Assembly: GCA_019137255.1 (NCBI GenBank)
Contig: WPDH01000066.1
Location: 248,001-312,000, forward strand
Origin: Corinectria fuckeliana
Lineage: Eukaryota > Ascomycota > Sordariomycetes > Hypocreales > Nectriaceae
DNA: 64,000 bases
Direction: 5' to 3'
Part shown: piece by piece, positions 9,095 to 20,568 of the stretch
Layout: every line of letters starts with the position of its first letter
How positions within the stretch are numbered: the first letter of the stretch is position 1
Notes under the pieces: generated by a model
The model's input: only the letters and a program-made list of their open reading frames with translations
The model's database searches: none
What the model was told of the DNA's origin: nothing
Program-made: the position numbers and the translations under genes

Positions 9095-12021
9095 ATGGCT
9101 GACGACAGGGACAATGCAGATGTCTTCGCCATACCCGACTTATGGCAGAATTCGAAATGGCTTGGCCAGTTAGTGCCAGCCGACGACGAGGCTTCACCTC
9201 CATTCTTCGCGACCGGGCTGAAAGGTACAAATTGGAGCTCACCACTTTGTTTTTGGTCATCCTAACTCTTGAATTGCCAGATAGTCTTGAAACCAGTCTA
9301 TTGCGGCTTGCGCCAGTCGCTGTCGAACAGTATGGCTTCTTCAAGCTCCCGTCGCCAGAAGTCTCCAACACCGTCGAAACAAAGGTCAACGAAGCCCTCG
9401 ACGGCACACAGACGACAGCGGAGAGCATACCAGACACCAAAGTGGCGGCAAATGTTTGGCTAGGCCTAGACAAGATACCAGAAAAGACCCACGAACATAG
9501 AACATGGGATGCTTTTCTCAGCTCAACTTCTGCGACGACCCAGCCGCCGTTGATCACCGAAGCGGGCCCTGCTATATACGATGCCTTGCTGTGCTGGTCG
9601 ATCGATCCTTTGCGACTTGATAACTCCGACGTCCCCGTTGTGGAAGCTAGGACATACATGTCTTCAATGCTAGCTCTGGCAATCGGCCAGGAGTCGGTGT
9701 TCTTCCTCAGAGACGACAAGAGCCGGTCGTTCACCTCGGCTTTACCCCAGATGCGAATCTCGGGATACTCGAGGCATGTTCTCCGAGGTCTAGAGAAGCA
9801 ATGTCTCCGCTGTGGCTCTATCTTCCTGCAGCTACGATCCTTCGTCCAGTCCACCTATTCGCGGCATTCGACGCGCTGCGGCGTTGCTCTCGCCAGCGCC
9901 CTTGAGCAGGTTCTCAAAGACTCTCAGCAGCACGTAGCGGTGCATGGACACAAACCTCGATCGCTTTTGGGGCTTCAGTCAACGATCAAGGGTCTGTTGG
10001 CTATCCTCGAACCTTTCCACAGGCTCACGTCGAAGCTTCGCCGAGGGTATTCCGACGAGGACGTTCTGTCGATTGTCTTCCACGAAGCTTACTCGGTAGA
10101 CCATCGCGAGGAGCAGCTACGTGAAATCATGCGGGAGGTGCTGCGAAGGGTTTCCCGGCCCTGGATTGAATTTCTCGAGGAATGGATTGGTACCAGACGA
10201 GAAGAAGGGATACCATTTACAAAGTCGAGTGTCGGTGAAAGCAAAGGCTTTGTCAAGGTCGAAACGGAGACGTACATGGATGACTTTGGCCAGCAAGTGG
10301 AGGACATCGACTTCCGCTTGGACGAGGCCAAGATGCCACATTTCATGCCTCCTGACATCACCAAATCGATATTCGAGACGGGCAAGAATATCCGCTTCAT
10401 TCGAAGCTGCCATCCCGAGCATCTCCTGGCAAATCCCGGGATCCTGACCTTAGTCCAGCCCCCGAAAGCTGAGTGGCTCTATGATTGGGATGCCATCTTG
10501 CAATTGGAGAGTCGGGTTACAGAATATCGGGACAGCCTGTTAGATGCCATTCAGAAGAGTAGCTCGGACCGTCAACCTCTTCCCCGAGCCCAAGGAAGCT
10601 TACCTTCGTTGCAGCCTCAGACCGAACTCCAGTTCTTTGGCGTTGAAGGGAATAAGATCGAAGAACGTTTGCTAGCGTCGATCAACCAGTTCAACCGACC
10701 CCTTGCGGATGTTGATGCTGAAGATTCGCTAAGTCGCGTAGTTCGTCACCGTCTTTCCGGCCGCTATCAGTCTCCTTCCAACTCCTCCAACTTTGCACCA
10801 CATTGGTCACTACTTCCTGTCCTTTCCTTTGGCGGTATCGCTTCGACTCAGGCCCAAGTCGTCAACCAGGAGAGTTTAAGACTACTGTTTTCCCATCATG
10901 ACCTGAGAAGCCATCTCAAGATGCATCGTGATTTCCATCTCTTTGGAAATGGCATGTTTTCTAGTCGGCTATCTCACGCTCTGTTCAATCCCGACTTGGA
11001 AACCGCAGAGAGACAGACCGGAGTTGCTCGTCAAGGAGGCGTCATGGGTCTTCGACTAGGAGGCCGAGACAACTGGCCCCCCGCAAGCTCTGAACTTCGG
11101 CTAGCCCTTATGGGGGTGCTAGCGGATACTTTTGGATCAGAAAACGGCTTCACCAAGGAGAAGCTAAGTAGCATATCCCGAGATTCGTCAGAGTTGCCAG
11201 GAGACCTGAGTTTCGCTGTCCGCGACTTGTCGGATGAAGAGATTGACAAGTGCATGAACCCGGATTCATTGGAAGCACTGGATTTTCTCCGTCTATCATA
11301 CAAAGCACCAGTCCCCTTGTCGGCCATTATTACGCCAATGATCCTAATGCAGTACGATCGCGTTTTCAAGCTCTTGTTGCGAATTCTCCGAATGCTCTAT
11401 ATCGTCAACCAACTTTTTAGGGACGTCAACGCAAGGGCGAGCAGATGGGACGACCCGGACAATGTCACGTACCGATTTTCTCGAGAAGCTCACCATTTTC
11501 TCTCGGGCATCACGTCGTACTTTATGGACGCAGGAGTTGCAATCCCCTGGCGAGAATTCGAAGCGAAGCTAGATAAGATCCAGTCCAGCCTAAACAAGCC
11601 CACATCTCGAGGCTTGCAAGAGAAGACAGAGAGCCCCGATAGCCTTCGGGAGCTTCACTCTCAAACCCTAGACCGAATTATGGTTGCTCTTTTCTTGAGA
11701 AAACGCCAGCAGCCGGTGCTTAGACTGCTCGAGGAGATATTCACCGCAGTACTCCAGTACGCAAAGTACTCCAGGATGCAAGCCTTAGGAAGAAGCACAG
11801 ATGGCAATGACTCCACAAACCCCCAGGAACTCTACGGCAAATTCAAGAGGAAGGTACAGATATTCATTACCGTCTGCCGAGGACTGACAGAAAAGGCTCG
11901 GTTGGGCAGCAACCGAGTTGGGGATGACTCGGGTGTGAGGCAGGATGGCACAGGCGAGGAACACATGGTTGCACAGCTGCTGATGAAGTTGGACATGAAC
12001 GAGTACTACTCTAAGCATTAG
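9095..12021 (+). CDS. gamma-tubulin complex component, GCP6-like (Spc97/Spc98 family)
   Basis: Component of the gamma-tubulin ring complex at the spindle pole body, where microtubules are nucleated. Start ATG at 9095 (gccATGg context). Exon 1 is 9095-9224; a 56-nt intron (9225-9280, GTACAA, CTAAC branch site, TTGCCAG) is followed by exon 2 from 9281 to the TAG at 12019-12021. The spliced protein is 956 aa. The Spc97/Spc98 fold is suggested by the helical N-terminal half (IVFHEAYS region) and a C-terminal half with WPPASSELRLALMGVL and LSAIITPMILMQYDRVFKLL, the GRIP2 pattern shared by GCP4/5/6. Which of GCP5 or GCP6 (Alp16) it is cannot be settled by eye; I favour GCP6. It sits 205 bp upstream of ASK1 in the same direction. 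Confidence 0.8.
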
Positions 12022-12226
12022 TATATATGTAAATATATGTGTAAGTCTCACAGAAATAATTGACATGAACAAAAACTTGGTTTGCATATCGGAGACGGCG
12101 GTGTTTTGGTGGTTGATAAGTGACCGGCCAATACCCCGCCATAACTACGGCCCCTCATCGCGTCTCCACGCGTTTAGTTCTTTAGTTCATCGTCACCGTC
12201 AACAACACCACTACAAAGACACTACC

Positions 12227-13645
12227 ATGTCTCGATCGAGCGCCGCGGCGCGCAATCTGTCTCTGACCGAGGAGCTGGAGAGGCTCGAGCAATCCATCAC
12301 ATTGACTCTGCAAGGTACCACGTCTATCCTTTGCCTCTAGGCCCGAGACTGTGGCTCATCAGCAATCCAGAAATCGACCACAACTTTAGCAAATCGCATC
12401 GCATCGTGACGACGAGCATCTTGCCTCTCGTCGAACAATACGGCGAGCATTCTCGCGCAGTCTGGGAGGCGTCAAAGGTACTAGCAGCGCTCGCCTACGT
12501 CACGGGTCCAAATCTCTAACAGAGGTCCAGTTCTGGAAGCAATTCTTCGAAGCCTCCGCCAACGTGTCCCTCTCCGGCTACGAGGAGCTGGCCAACGATG
12601 AAGAAACGACGGCAACGGAAGAGAGCACGGCGATGAGGGACGAGACCACGGCAGACTACACGGCCCAGCATAGCGAGGAGGACGCAACCGCGACCACCGG
12701 CGCCGAGCAGTCAAACTACCAGCTGGACGACTCGCTGCTCGACGATGCAGAGCTCTCGGGCAGCACGCCTCGCCCGCCGTCGACCAAGACCACAAAGACG
12801 CGGTTCTCGCACCTCGAGTCGCCGTACGAGACCATGAAGCGGGAGATGCAGGACGAGGAGGGTCACACGACGGTGCTGGAAGACGGCGAGGACTCAACTG
12901 TGCTGTTCGCGCAGCACACGGCCAGATTGCCCGACATGTCGATGACGCCACGCGATCGCTTCAAAGACGACGACCAAACTAGCGAGCAATCGACACAGTA
13001 CAACAAAGACCCCTTGCTCCATCGGGTCCTGGACAAGACCTACCGCATCCAGGCCACGCCGCACAAGCCGGCGTTGCGCATCTCTCCGCTGAAGAGCGCC
13101 CAGCTCAAGAGGGAGACACCCGCGTGGCAGGGCTCGCCCATGTCGTCGCCCGAGATGGCGGTTCCGAAACTGCGCAGCGAGGCCTTCATGTCGCCCCTGA
13201 AGACCAAGGCCCGGGACCGTTTGGCGGCGGCCACGCAGGGGCCGAGAACGCCCGGCGTCAGCGTGCAGACACCCGCGACCGCGAGGAAGACGCGGGACGT
13301 GTTCGCTGCCGACGAAGAAAGCACCATGAGGAGCGGGAAGGGGAGGTTTGAGATTGACTGGGAGAGCGACGACGAGGACGACGACGTCGATCTGTACGCC
13401 GGCATGAGCCCGCCGAAGACGATCCAATTCGCCCTACCCCCGTCCAAGCTGCTGCAGACCCCTGGTGAGTTACCACGCTGGCAAAACCCGGCGCGTCACG
13501 AGGACTAACGAATTTGTCAGCGCGAGAGGCAAGCCAGAGAATCGTAGGCGATATTCTCCTGGATGCTGGTGCCGATCCGAACTCGTCGGAGTACAGTCCA
13601 AGCATGGTCAAGATGAACGAGGATATCCTCAACGACAGTTTCTAA
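12227..13645 (+). CDS. ASK1: DASH complex subunit Ask1
   Basis: Outer-kinetochore DASH/Dam1 ring subunit that couples kinetochores to spindle microtubules. Four exons: 12227-12314, 12371-12477, 12531-13464, 13521-13645; introns of 56, 53 and 56 nt, two with CTAAC branch sites (near 12515 and 13505). Spliced length is 417 aa. The conserved N-terminal core (LSLTEELERLEQSITLTLQ, then EIDHNFSKSHRI and VEQYGEHSRAVWEASKFWK) is assembled only by the first two splices, which supports them. The rest is acidic, Ser/Thr-rich and proline-rich with many SP/TP sites, as expected of a CDK/Ipl1-regulated subunit. The last exon ends MNEDILNDSF. Stop TAA. It follows the GCP6-like gene head to tail. Confidence 0.93.
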
Positions 13646-14090
13646 GAGCACCCTAAATATAGAAAGAGAAGGCCTAAGTAGCCAAATGATTAATTAGTCC
13701 GACTCTAGGCGGTTGATTATCAAAACATAGGAAAGATACCCCTGAAGCTCGTCTTATAACTCGCGCAGATTCCTGTCATGCGATGGCCCATCCTCGTTAT
13801 CCCTCACACCCCCATTTCGTGCACAACCAGGCCATCTATTCCTTTGCGTCCCGGTTGGCCCTGCGAGTCTGGACTCACCCGCAAAAAGAAACAAACCCAA
13901 GTTTTCCGTCTCTTCAACTCGTGTGCTTCATCACTTGTATTCCATGTCGTGCATCACATTCGACCCATCCCAAATATCACAGGGGCGCGGACAGCTGGCT
14001 TCCGGCCCTTGTCGTCGACCTTTCATGATGAACACGTTAATAAAAGAACACATGGCAGCAAACTCATGATGGCCATTATGGAGTTGGCTA
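13646..14090. other. convergent 3' flanks
   Basis: 445 bp between the ASK1 stop and the end of the small minus-strand gene. Only 3' untranslated sequence is expected; no gene is seen. Confidence 0.6.
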
Positions 14091-14460
14091 TCAGACGCTA
14101 AAGCGCACCTGAGACTTGAGAGCCTGTTCCTGGAGCTTCTTGGCATCGACGGCGGGTGCCGCGTTGGACTCGGCCTTGGGCTCGGCCTTGGGCTTTCTCT
14201 TGAACTTGCTCTTGAGCAATGCTGTGGTCGAGGAGTAAGAAGCAACAGAGGCTGTCTCGGGATCCGCGACCTGAGAAGGAGAGCGCTCCTTCTGCTCCTG
14301 TTGGCTGGAATGGAGGATATCGCCGAGCATGTCGTTGGTTTGTTTGCGGCCGAAGGAGGCTAGAGATTGAGCATGAGCACCAGTTGCCCATTGCTTTGTA
14401 GATTTGCTACAGCTACTCACCGTTGGAGCTGGTGTTGGTGAAGTTGCCGACGCCTGACAT
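14091..14460 (-). CDS. small unknown protein (102 aa), two exons
   Basis: ATG at 14458-14460 starts MSGVGNFTNTSSN. Exon 1 is 14460-14421; a 61-nt intron (14420-14360, GTGAGT...CTCTAG) is followed by exon 2, 14359-14091, ending TGA. The strong GTGAGT donor and the in-frame junction support a real gene. The product begins with a Gly/Asn/Thr-rich segment, then a short conserved-looking motif (SFGRKQTNDMLGDILHSSQQ), a Ser-rich middle, and a Lys/Ala/Glu-rich C-terminus ending KSQVRFSV. No signal peptide or membrane segment. I do not recognise a family. It is divergent from BMS1 across 1.8 kb. Confidence 0.65.
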
Positions 14461-16057
14461 TTTGAAGAGGGTTATGTTGGTCAATTGGTTGGTGGGTTGG
14501 TGGGTAATTGTGAAAGACTTTTGAAGTAGACAGCGAAGAGCTGAGACTGAGAAGCGTTTAAGATGTTCAAAGCTGGGACGAGTGAGAATTCAAGGGTGTA
14601 TTTCGTTCCTGTTATGGAAGTCTGCGAAGTGTCTGCCTGGTATCAAAAGTCCACCATCCATTCCGTCCTCATCTCTTTATAGCTGATGCCTGGAAACAAG
14701 CTCGTATACGCGACGAATCGTCGCAGACTTTCAGGCAGCCAGAAACTACACGGCCACGACCGAGGCTTCCCTCGAAGTCGTCGCACTGCGTAGCATCGTG
14801 GCTACCTAGTCACCCGCAACGATTGCGTGAGTCATGACGCGATCCCCAGCAGCGGGCTTTTGCGCTTCAGCCTCGTAAGGCGACATGGATGGAGGAAACT
14901 ACGTGTCAGGCTGACGAAGGAAGAGGCGGCTAGATAGATACGGCATGACACGCAAGTCCAACTCAATCGGGAATAAAGGGGGACACGCGCGATCCGAGTA
15001 GGAGGAAGAAGAAAATCCGACAATGCCTGCCACGGAGGATTGGGGTGCATCATGCCTCATGACTCCTGCTCATGCACATACACACACATCCTCGTGGTCC
15101 TGAGGCAGGATTCCGGCCTCGAGCCGCTGCGCTCTAACCAAGCCCGGGGAAACAAGCCGTCCGGTTGACTCACTGGCTGTGGAGAAGGCCGGGATGGTCA
15201 GCCCAAACGGGGATGGGAGGTTAGGGACCTCATGCGGGCGGGTGTAAGTAACATCACGGTTGCTGAACCGAGCCTGGGTCAGCGTATCTAAGGCAGCCAA
15301 GAAAGAAACCTCAATCGAGCTAGGGACGGCCGCGACAGTCTCTACGTAAGGCCAGTAAGCCTTGCATCTTAGCTGATGAGGACTGACGACGCCTGTTGAT
15401 GCGAGGTTTGCGTACTCGCGATGGATGACAGAAAGCCTCGACGACGAAAAGGTGATCGAATCCGGGGATACAGCTTCGCTTACCAATGAGACATGCCACA
15501 GCCATCGGAAAGGAAGAGTCACAACAAGATTACACGCCCATGTTCACGTTCCTTGTTCGTCAACCCAAGCAAGGCGGTGTCCATGTTACTCACAGGATAG
15601 AATTACAGCCTCAACTGAACTCCCAAGCCGTGCCGCTTGCTCCGAGGTCCGTCCCGTTGTGTTTCTAGACAGGACTTCCTGCTGCGGCCGCAGGCAACAA
15701 CAGTTCATCGAGGGCACACCGCAATTACACAAGTTATATCTATCGGCTCTACACAGCAACGCGGCGAGGAGAAATGCGATGACGAAACGGTTACCGCCAG
15801 GACAATCAATCCCCGCCCATTCTTCGCATTCTTCGCATATCCTGGTGTACGTCACGCCGGCGAGCATGCGTGCAACCGATTCGAGGGGTCTATACTCGAA
15901 CAGGAAGCTCGTTGTGCTCCCCCTCCCGATTAGAGTGAAGTCGAGGTGGAGGGGGCTGCGGGGTGTTAACTACGTTACTTGGGAGTGGCTTTTGATAGTG
16001 GCTGACCTAGCTTACCTAATTAATGCGCCCCCAAAAAGTTTAACGTCCCCGTACCGC

Positions 16058-16122
16058 ATCGATAAGGCTGACTGACTGGGCGCACGGTCTATCTCTTATC
16101 GATTATCGATTATCGCTTATCG
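16058..16122. promoter_or_regulatory. TTATCG/CGATAA heptamer cluster upstream of BMS1
   Basis: Four TTATCG hexamers start at 16096, 16103, 16110 and 16117, exactly 7 bp apart, forming a tandem array that ends 104 bp before the BMS1 ATG. A fifth copy in the opposite orientation (ATCGATAAG, 16058-16066) lies just upstream. The even spacing suggests a multi-site protein-binding element; the factor is unknown. Confidence 0.5.
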
Positions 16123-16124
16123 GG

Positions 16125-16167
16125 ACAAATTTTCCCGCCGAGTACCTAACTAAGTGGGAAATTTTTG
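16125..16167. promoter_or_regulatory. two AAATTTT elements, possible RRPE-like sites
   Basis: ACAAATTTTCC at about 16125 and GGAAATTTTTGG at about 16157 lie 60-100 bp before the BMS1 start. They resemble the AAAWTTTT ribosomal-RNA-processing element known from yeast ribosome-biogenesis promoters. Resemblance only; the sequence is short and AT-rich. Confidence 0.35.
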
Positions 16168-16225
16168 GCAACAGTGAATTCGTGCTGGTGATCGGTCCTG
16201 CAGATACTCGTGACGGCGCGCAAAC

Positions 16226-19200
16226 ATGGACGAGCAACTACACAAGCCGCATCGCAAGTCGTCCAAGGACAAGAAGGACAAGAAGGAGAAGAAGGAGCAT
16301 ACTGGCGGTGAGTTTCATTGCATGCCGCGCACACTCCCACTGTTGGAAATGCATGCTAACGTGGACCAGAGCGCAATCCCAAGGCCTTTGCCTTCTCCAG
16401 ACCCGGAAAGCTCCAGCGACAGGCAGCGAGATCGCAAGATGTACGTCGACTCTCTACCTTCTTTGACCCTTAGGCTACGGCGCTGACGCCCTCGAAACAG
16501 GTCCGGGAAAAGCGACTCCATGTCCCGCTCGTCGATCGACTGCCCGAGGAGGCCCCCCCGCGCCTCGTCACCATCGTCGGCCCTCCCGGCGTAGGCAAGA
16601 CGACCCTCCTCAAGTCCCTCGTCCGACGGTATGCCAAGGAGACCATCTCCGACCCTCAGGGCCCCATCACCGTCGTCACCTCCAAGAAGCAGCGCCTGAC
16701 CTTTGTCGAATGCCCCAACGAGCTCGAGGCTATGGTCGACATCGCCAAGGTGGCCGACATTGTCCTCCTGATGATTGACGGCAACTTTGGTTTCGAAATG
16801 GAGACGATGGAGTTCCTCAACGTCCTGGCCGCGACGGGCATGCCGGGCAACGTCTTTGGTATTCTGACCCATCTGGATCTGTTCCGGAAACCCCAGGCGC
16901 TCAAGGATGCGAAAAAGAGGCTGAAGCGCAGGCTGTGGACGGAGCTGTACCAGGGCGCCCACCTGTTCTACCTCTCCGGCGTCATCAACGGCCGATATCC
17001 AGATCGCGAGATCCACAACCTCTCGCGCTTCCTCTCCGTCATGAAGAACCCGCGCCCGCTCATCTGGCGCAACTCACATCCTTACTCTATCGTCGACAGT
17101 TTCCGAGACATTACGCACCCTACCAAGATCGAGGAGGACCCCAACTGCGACCGGTCGATTGTTCTTTCGGGGTACCTACGAGGCACAAACTTTGCGTCAC
17201 AGGGCCAGCGAGTGCACGTTCCTGGCTTGGGTGATTTCACCGTGTCAAACATGGAGGTCTTGCCAGACCCGTGTCCGACGCCGTCCATGGAGCAAGCAAT
17301 GGCAAAGATCACTGGAAAGACTGGACGAAGAAGATTGGACGAGAAGGAAAAGAAGATGCATGCGCCAATGTCGGATCGCAGCGGTCTGAAAATTGACGGC
17401 GACGCCATCTGGATTACCCGCGAAAAAGGCTTCAACTTCGATAAGGAAGACGAGGATGGCGAGCGCGGGGAGGGCGAGGAGATGATTGTCGGCCTCCAGG
17501 CTGAGCGAAAGCTTCTCGGTCAGACCGACGGCGGCGTGCAGCTTTTCAAGGGCGGCGAGCAGATCAAGGAAGTGGCCGAGGAAGAGGACACTGGAAGAAA
17601 GACGCAACGCAAGGCCCGATTCGCAGAGCGCGACGAAGGTGATGAAGAAGCCGCGGACGATGAGGGATTCGTTAGTGGCAGTGACGAGGGCGATTCCGAT
17701 GCCGAGGTTGAGTTTAACGAGGGCAAGCTTGGCAAGATGTTCCGAAAGGATGCCGACAAGGACGCTAATGAGGAAGATATGGCCTTTGCCGACAGCGACT
17801 CTGATCTGGGATCGATGTCGGAACTGGGTGACGAGGACGAGGACGAAGAAGAATACGACTCGGACGAGGAGGCAGCCGCTCTGAGGTGGAAGGACAACCT
17901 ATCTGGGAAAGCCGTGAAGCTCCATGGCAGGCGACGCTCGTACCACACCGGCGATTTGGCAAGGCTCCTGTACGACGAGTCCCTGAGCCCCGAAGACGCA
18001 TTAAACCGATGGAGGGGTGAAGGCGACGAAGAGGAGGAGAACATCGAAGACGACGAGGACGACGAGGAGTTCTTCAAGAAGTCGAAACAGGAGAAAGAGG
18101 ATGCTGTGGAAGACAGGTCGATACCCGTATATAACTACGAGGACCTCGCGGCGAAGTGGGCAGAGCAGGACAGAGTCGAGGCGTTGCGACGCAGGTTCAC
18201 GTCCAGCTTTGGAAGAGGCGGCGACGAGGACGGCGACGAGGACGGCGGCGCGGGTGGTGAGGACGACGGGGACAGCGAGGGAGACGGAGAATTCCAGGAT
18301 CTCGAGGCCGAGGCCAAGAGCGGCGAAGAAGCACCGCAGCAGCAGCAGACGGCTGCCGAAGACATCGAGGCGGAACGGGAAAAGAACGCCAAGCGCAAGG
18401 AGGAGCTCAAGCAGCGGTTCGAGGAGGAGGACCGGGACGGCTTCCTCAACGACAAGGCCAACGCGCGACGGGACGGCGGCGACGTGCAGGAGTTCGGCGA
18501 GGACCAGTGGTACGAGTCGCAAAAGGCCATGATCCAGAAGCAGCTGGACATCAACAAGGACGAGTTCGAGACGCTGGACGAGCGGCAGCGCTCCGCCGTC
18601 GAGGGCTACCGCGCGGGCAAGTACGCCAAGGTGGTGCTCGAGGGCGTCCCGGCCGAGTTCGTCGCGCGGTTCAACGCGCGCCTCCCCATCGTCATCGGCG
18701 GCGTCACGGCCACCGAGGACCGCTTCGGCTTCCTCCAGGTGCGCATCAAGCGCCACCGCTGGCATAAGCGCATCCTCAAGACCAACGACCCCCTCATCTT
18801 CTCGCTCGGCTGGCGCCGCTTCCAGACGCTGCCCATCTACAGCACCACCGACTCGCGCACCCGCAACCGCATGCTCAAGTACACGCCCGAGCACATGCAC
18901 TGCTTCGCCACCGTCTACGGCCCGCTCATCGCCCCAAACACCGGCTTCGTGTGCTTCAACTCCTTCTCCCCCGCCGCCCCGGGCTTCCGCATCGCCGCCA
19001 CCGGCACCGTCCTCAGCGTCGACGAGTCCACCGAGATCGTCAAGAAGCTCAAGCTGACGGGCCACCCCGCCAAGATCTACAAGAACACCGCCTTCATCAA
19101 GGACATGTTCACCTCGTCGCTCGAGATCGCCAAGTTCGAGGGCGCCTCCATCAAGACCGTCTCGGGCGTCCGCGGCCAGATCAAGCGCGCCCTGGCCAAG

Positions 19201-19791
19201 CCCGAGGGCCACTTCCGCGCCACCTTCGAGGACAAGATCCTGCTGAGCGACATCGTCTTCCTGCGCGCCTGGTACGCCATCAAGCCGCGCCGCTTCTACA
19301 ACCCCGTCACCAACCTCGTCGGCTGGCAGCCCATGCGCCTCACCGGCGAGGTGCGCCGCGCCCAGGACATCGCCACGCCCCAGCCCAAGAACAGCCAGTA
19401 CCGCGCCGTCGAGCGCCAGGCGCGCCACTTCAACCCGCTGCGCGTGCCCCGCGCCCTCGCCGCCGAGCTGCCCTTCCGCTCGCAGATCGTCCAGACCAAG
19501 AAGCAGAAGACCAAGACGTACATGCAGAAGCGCGCCGTCGTCCTGGCCCCGGGCTCCGAGGAGAAGAAGGCCCGCGCCCTCATGCAGCAGCTGCTCACCA
19601 TCCGCAACGACGCCGCCGCCAAGCGCCGCGCCAAGAAGGACGAGAACCGCGCCGCCTTCCAGAAGAAGATTGCCGACAACGAGGAGAAGAAGGAGGCCCG
19701 CGAGAAGCGCGAGAGCAAGGAGTACTGGCGAAAGAACGGCCGCAAGCGCAGCGCTGCCGAGGACGGCGGCGGTGGCAAGCGGAGGAAGTGA
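16226..19791 (+). CDS. BMS1: ribosome biogenesis GTPase Bms1
   Basis: Nucleolar GTPase of the 40S processome (U3/Rcl1 pathway). Exons: 16226-16307, 16370-16440, 16501-19791; introns of 62 nt (GTGAGT; GCTAAC branch; CCAG) and 60 nt (GTACGT...ACAG). Spliced length is 1147 aa, in line with the family (about 1180 in yeast). Features: Lys-rich start (KDKKDKKEKKEH), ERNPKAFAFSRPGKLQRQAAR motif encoded by the small second exon, P-loop GPPGVGKT (about residues 78-85), a G3/G4-like LLMIDGNFGFE and ILTHLDLF, a long acidic centre (about 430-640), then the conserved C-terminal RIBIOP_C/Tsr1-like domain and a basic tail ending GGKRRK. From about 18400 onward third codon positions are almost all G or C, unlike the first half. 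Identification is firm. Confidence 0.96.
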
Positions 19792-20568
19792 TGAGTGTAG
19801 ATGTGCAGTCAAGGAGGGTAAAACAGATGGGACTAGATGTTGTATATACCTTGTTCGGTTGGCGTTGGAGAGAAAAATTAAAATCAAAACAGTTATCCAA
19901 AGAGTCTCAACGTCCGATTACATGCACACAAGAAACACAGATCTCCTAGGCGCAAGGATACTTCCATGTTCTCGTATCAGTCAATGTACGCTGTCGACCA
20001 TCATGTCACTCAAGTTTCCACGTTCAAAGTCGCCCAGGTTAGAGAAAAATACAAGTTGTAATTGTGCAATCTCAACGAAAGGGAACCAAGGAGAAAAAGC
20101 CGAAGCCCCAAGCAAGCACACAATGTACAGTCCGTCAACACCAAGCTTCAAGAACTAGGGCAGCAAAAAACGAGCCTTGAGCCAAGCACGTCCATAAAAT
20201 GGGCCATGTAATTAAAAGGTCAAAAGCCTCGCGCACTCCTTTCCTCATCAGCATGAAGTTCGTCCTCCCCGACCACAAACCATCTCCGCCCCAGCCGTGG
20301 CCGCGCCATTGAGATTTCCGTCCTCGATGACGATAGTCATCTCCTCCCCGTAACTTTTCATCCTTGGCAATCAACCCGAGTCATTCTTGCATTTCAGGTT
20401 AGGGAATGCTCCGAAAACCAGTTGACGCCGAATTCCAATTTGACAAGTCCTTTGCCCTCGATTAAAGAAAGACACGCGCTCCGAAATGCCGTCAAACATG
20501 TCATTGCCTAGGCCAGCTATGCCCTTTCTCAAGTCGTGTACACGTGGAGATCCCGTTCTGCCAGCCAC
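19792..20568. other. convergent intergenic BMS1/RTN1
   Basis: 777 bp between the two stops. Contains 3' untranslated sequence; no gene is seen. Confidence 0.6.

Larger units (their letters stand above)
14461..16225. other. intergenic between small gene and BMS1
   Basis: 1.77 kb with no convincing gene; short frames on both strands (for example 15070-15522 minus and 15425-16075 plus) lack domain-like sequence or good starts. The BMS1-proximal end holds the TTATCG array and AAATTTT elements listed separately. Confidence 0.55.

Noticed and set aside
12020..12062. Readthrough extension after the GCP6-like TAG
   Set aside because: Only 13 codons follow before a TGA and they are AT-rich with no protein character; a normal stop.
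15070..16075. Overlapping 150- and 216-codon frames upstream of BMS1
   Set aside because: No domain-like sequence, no splice support, and both strands are open to a similar extent; treated as chance.
18001..19887. 628-codon open frame on the minus strand opposite BMS1
   Set aside because: It is a by-product of G/C-only third positions in BMS1; the translation is low-complexity Leu/Gly/Ala/Glu with no domain, while the plus strand encodes a clear Bms1.
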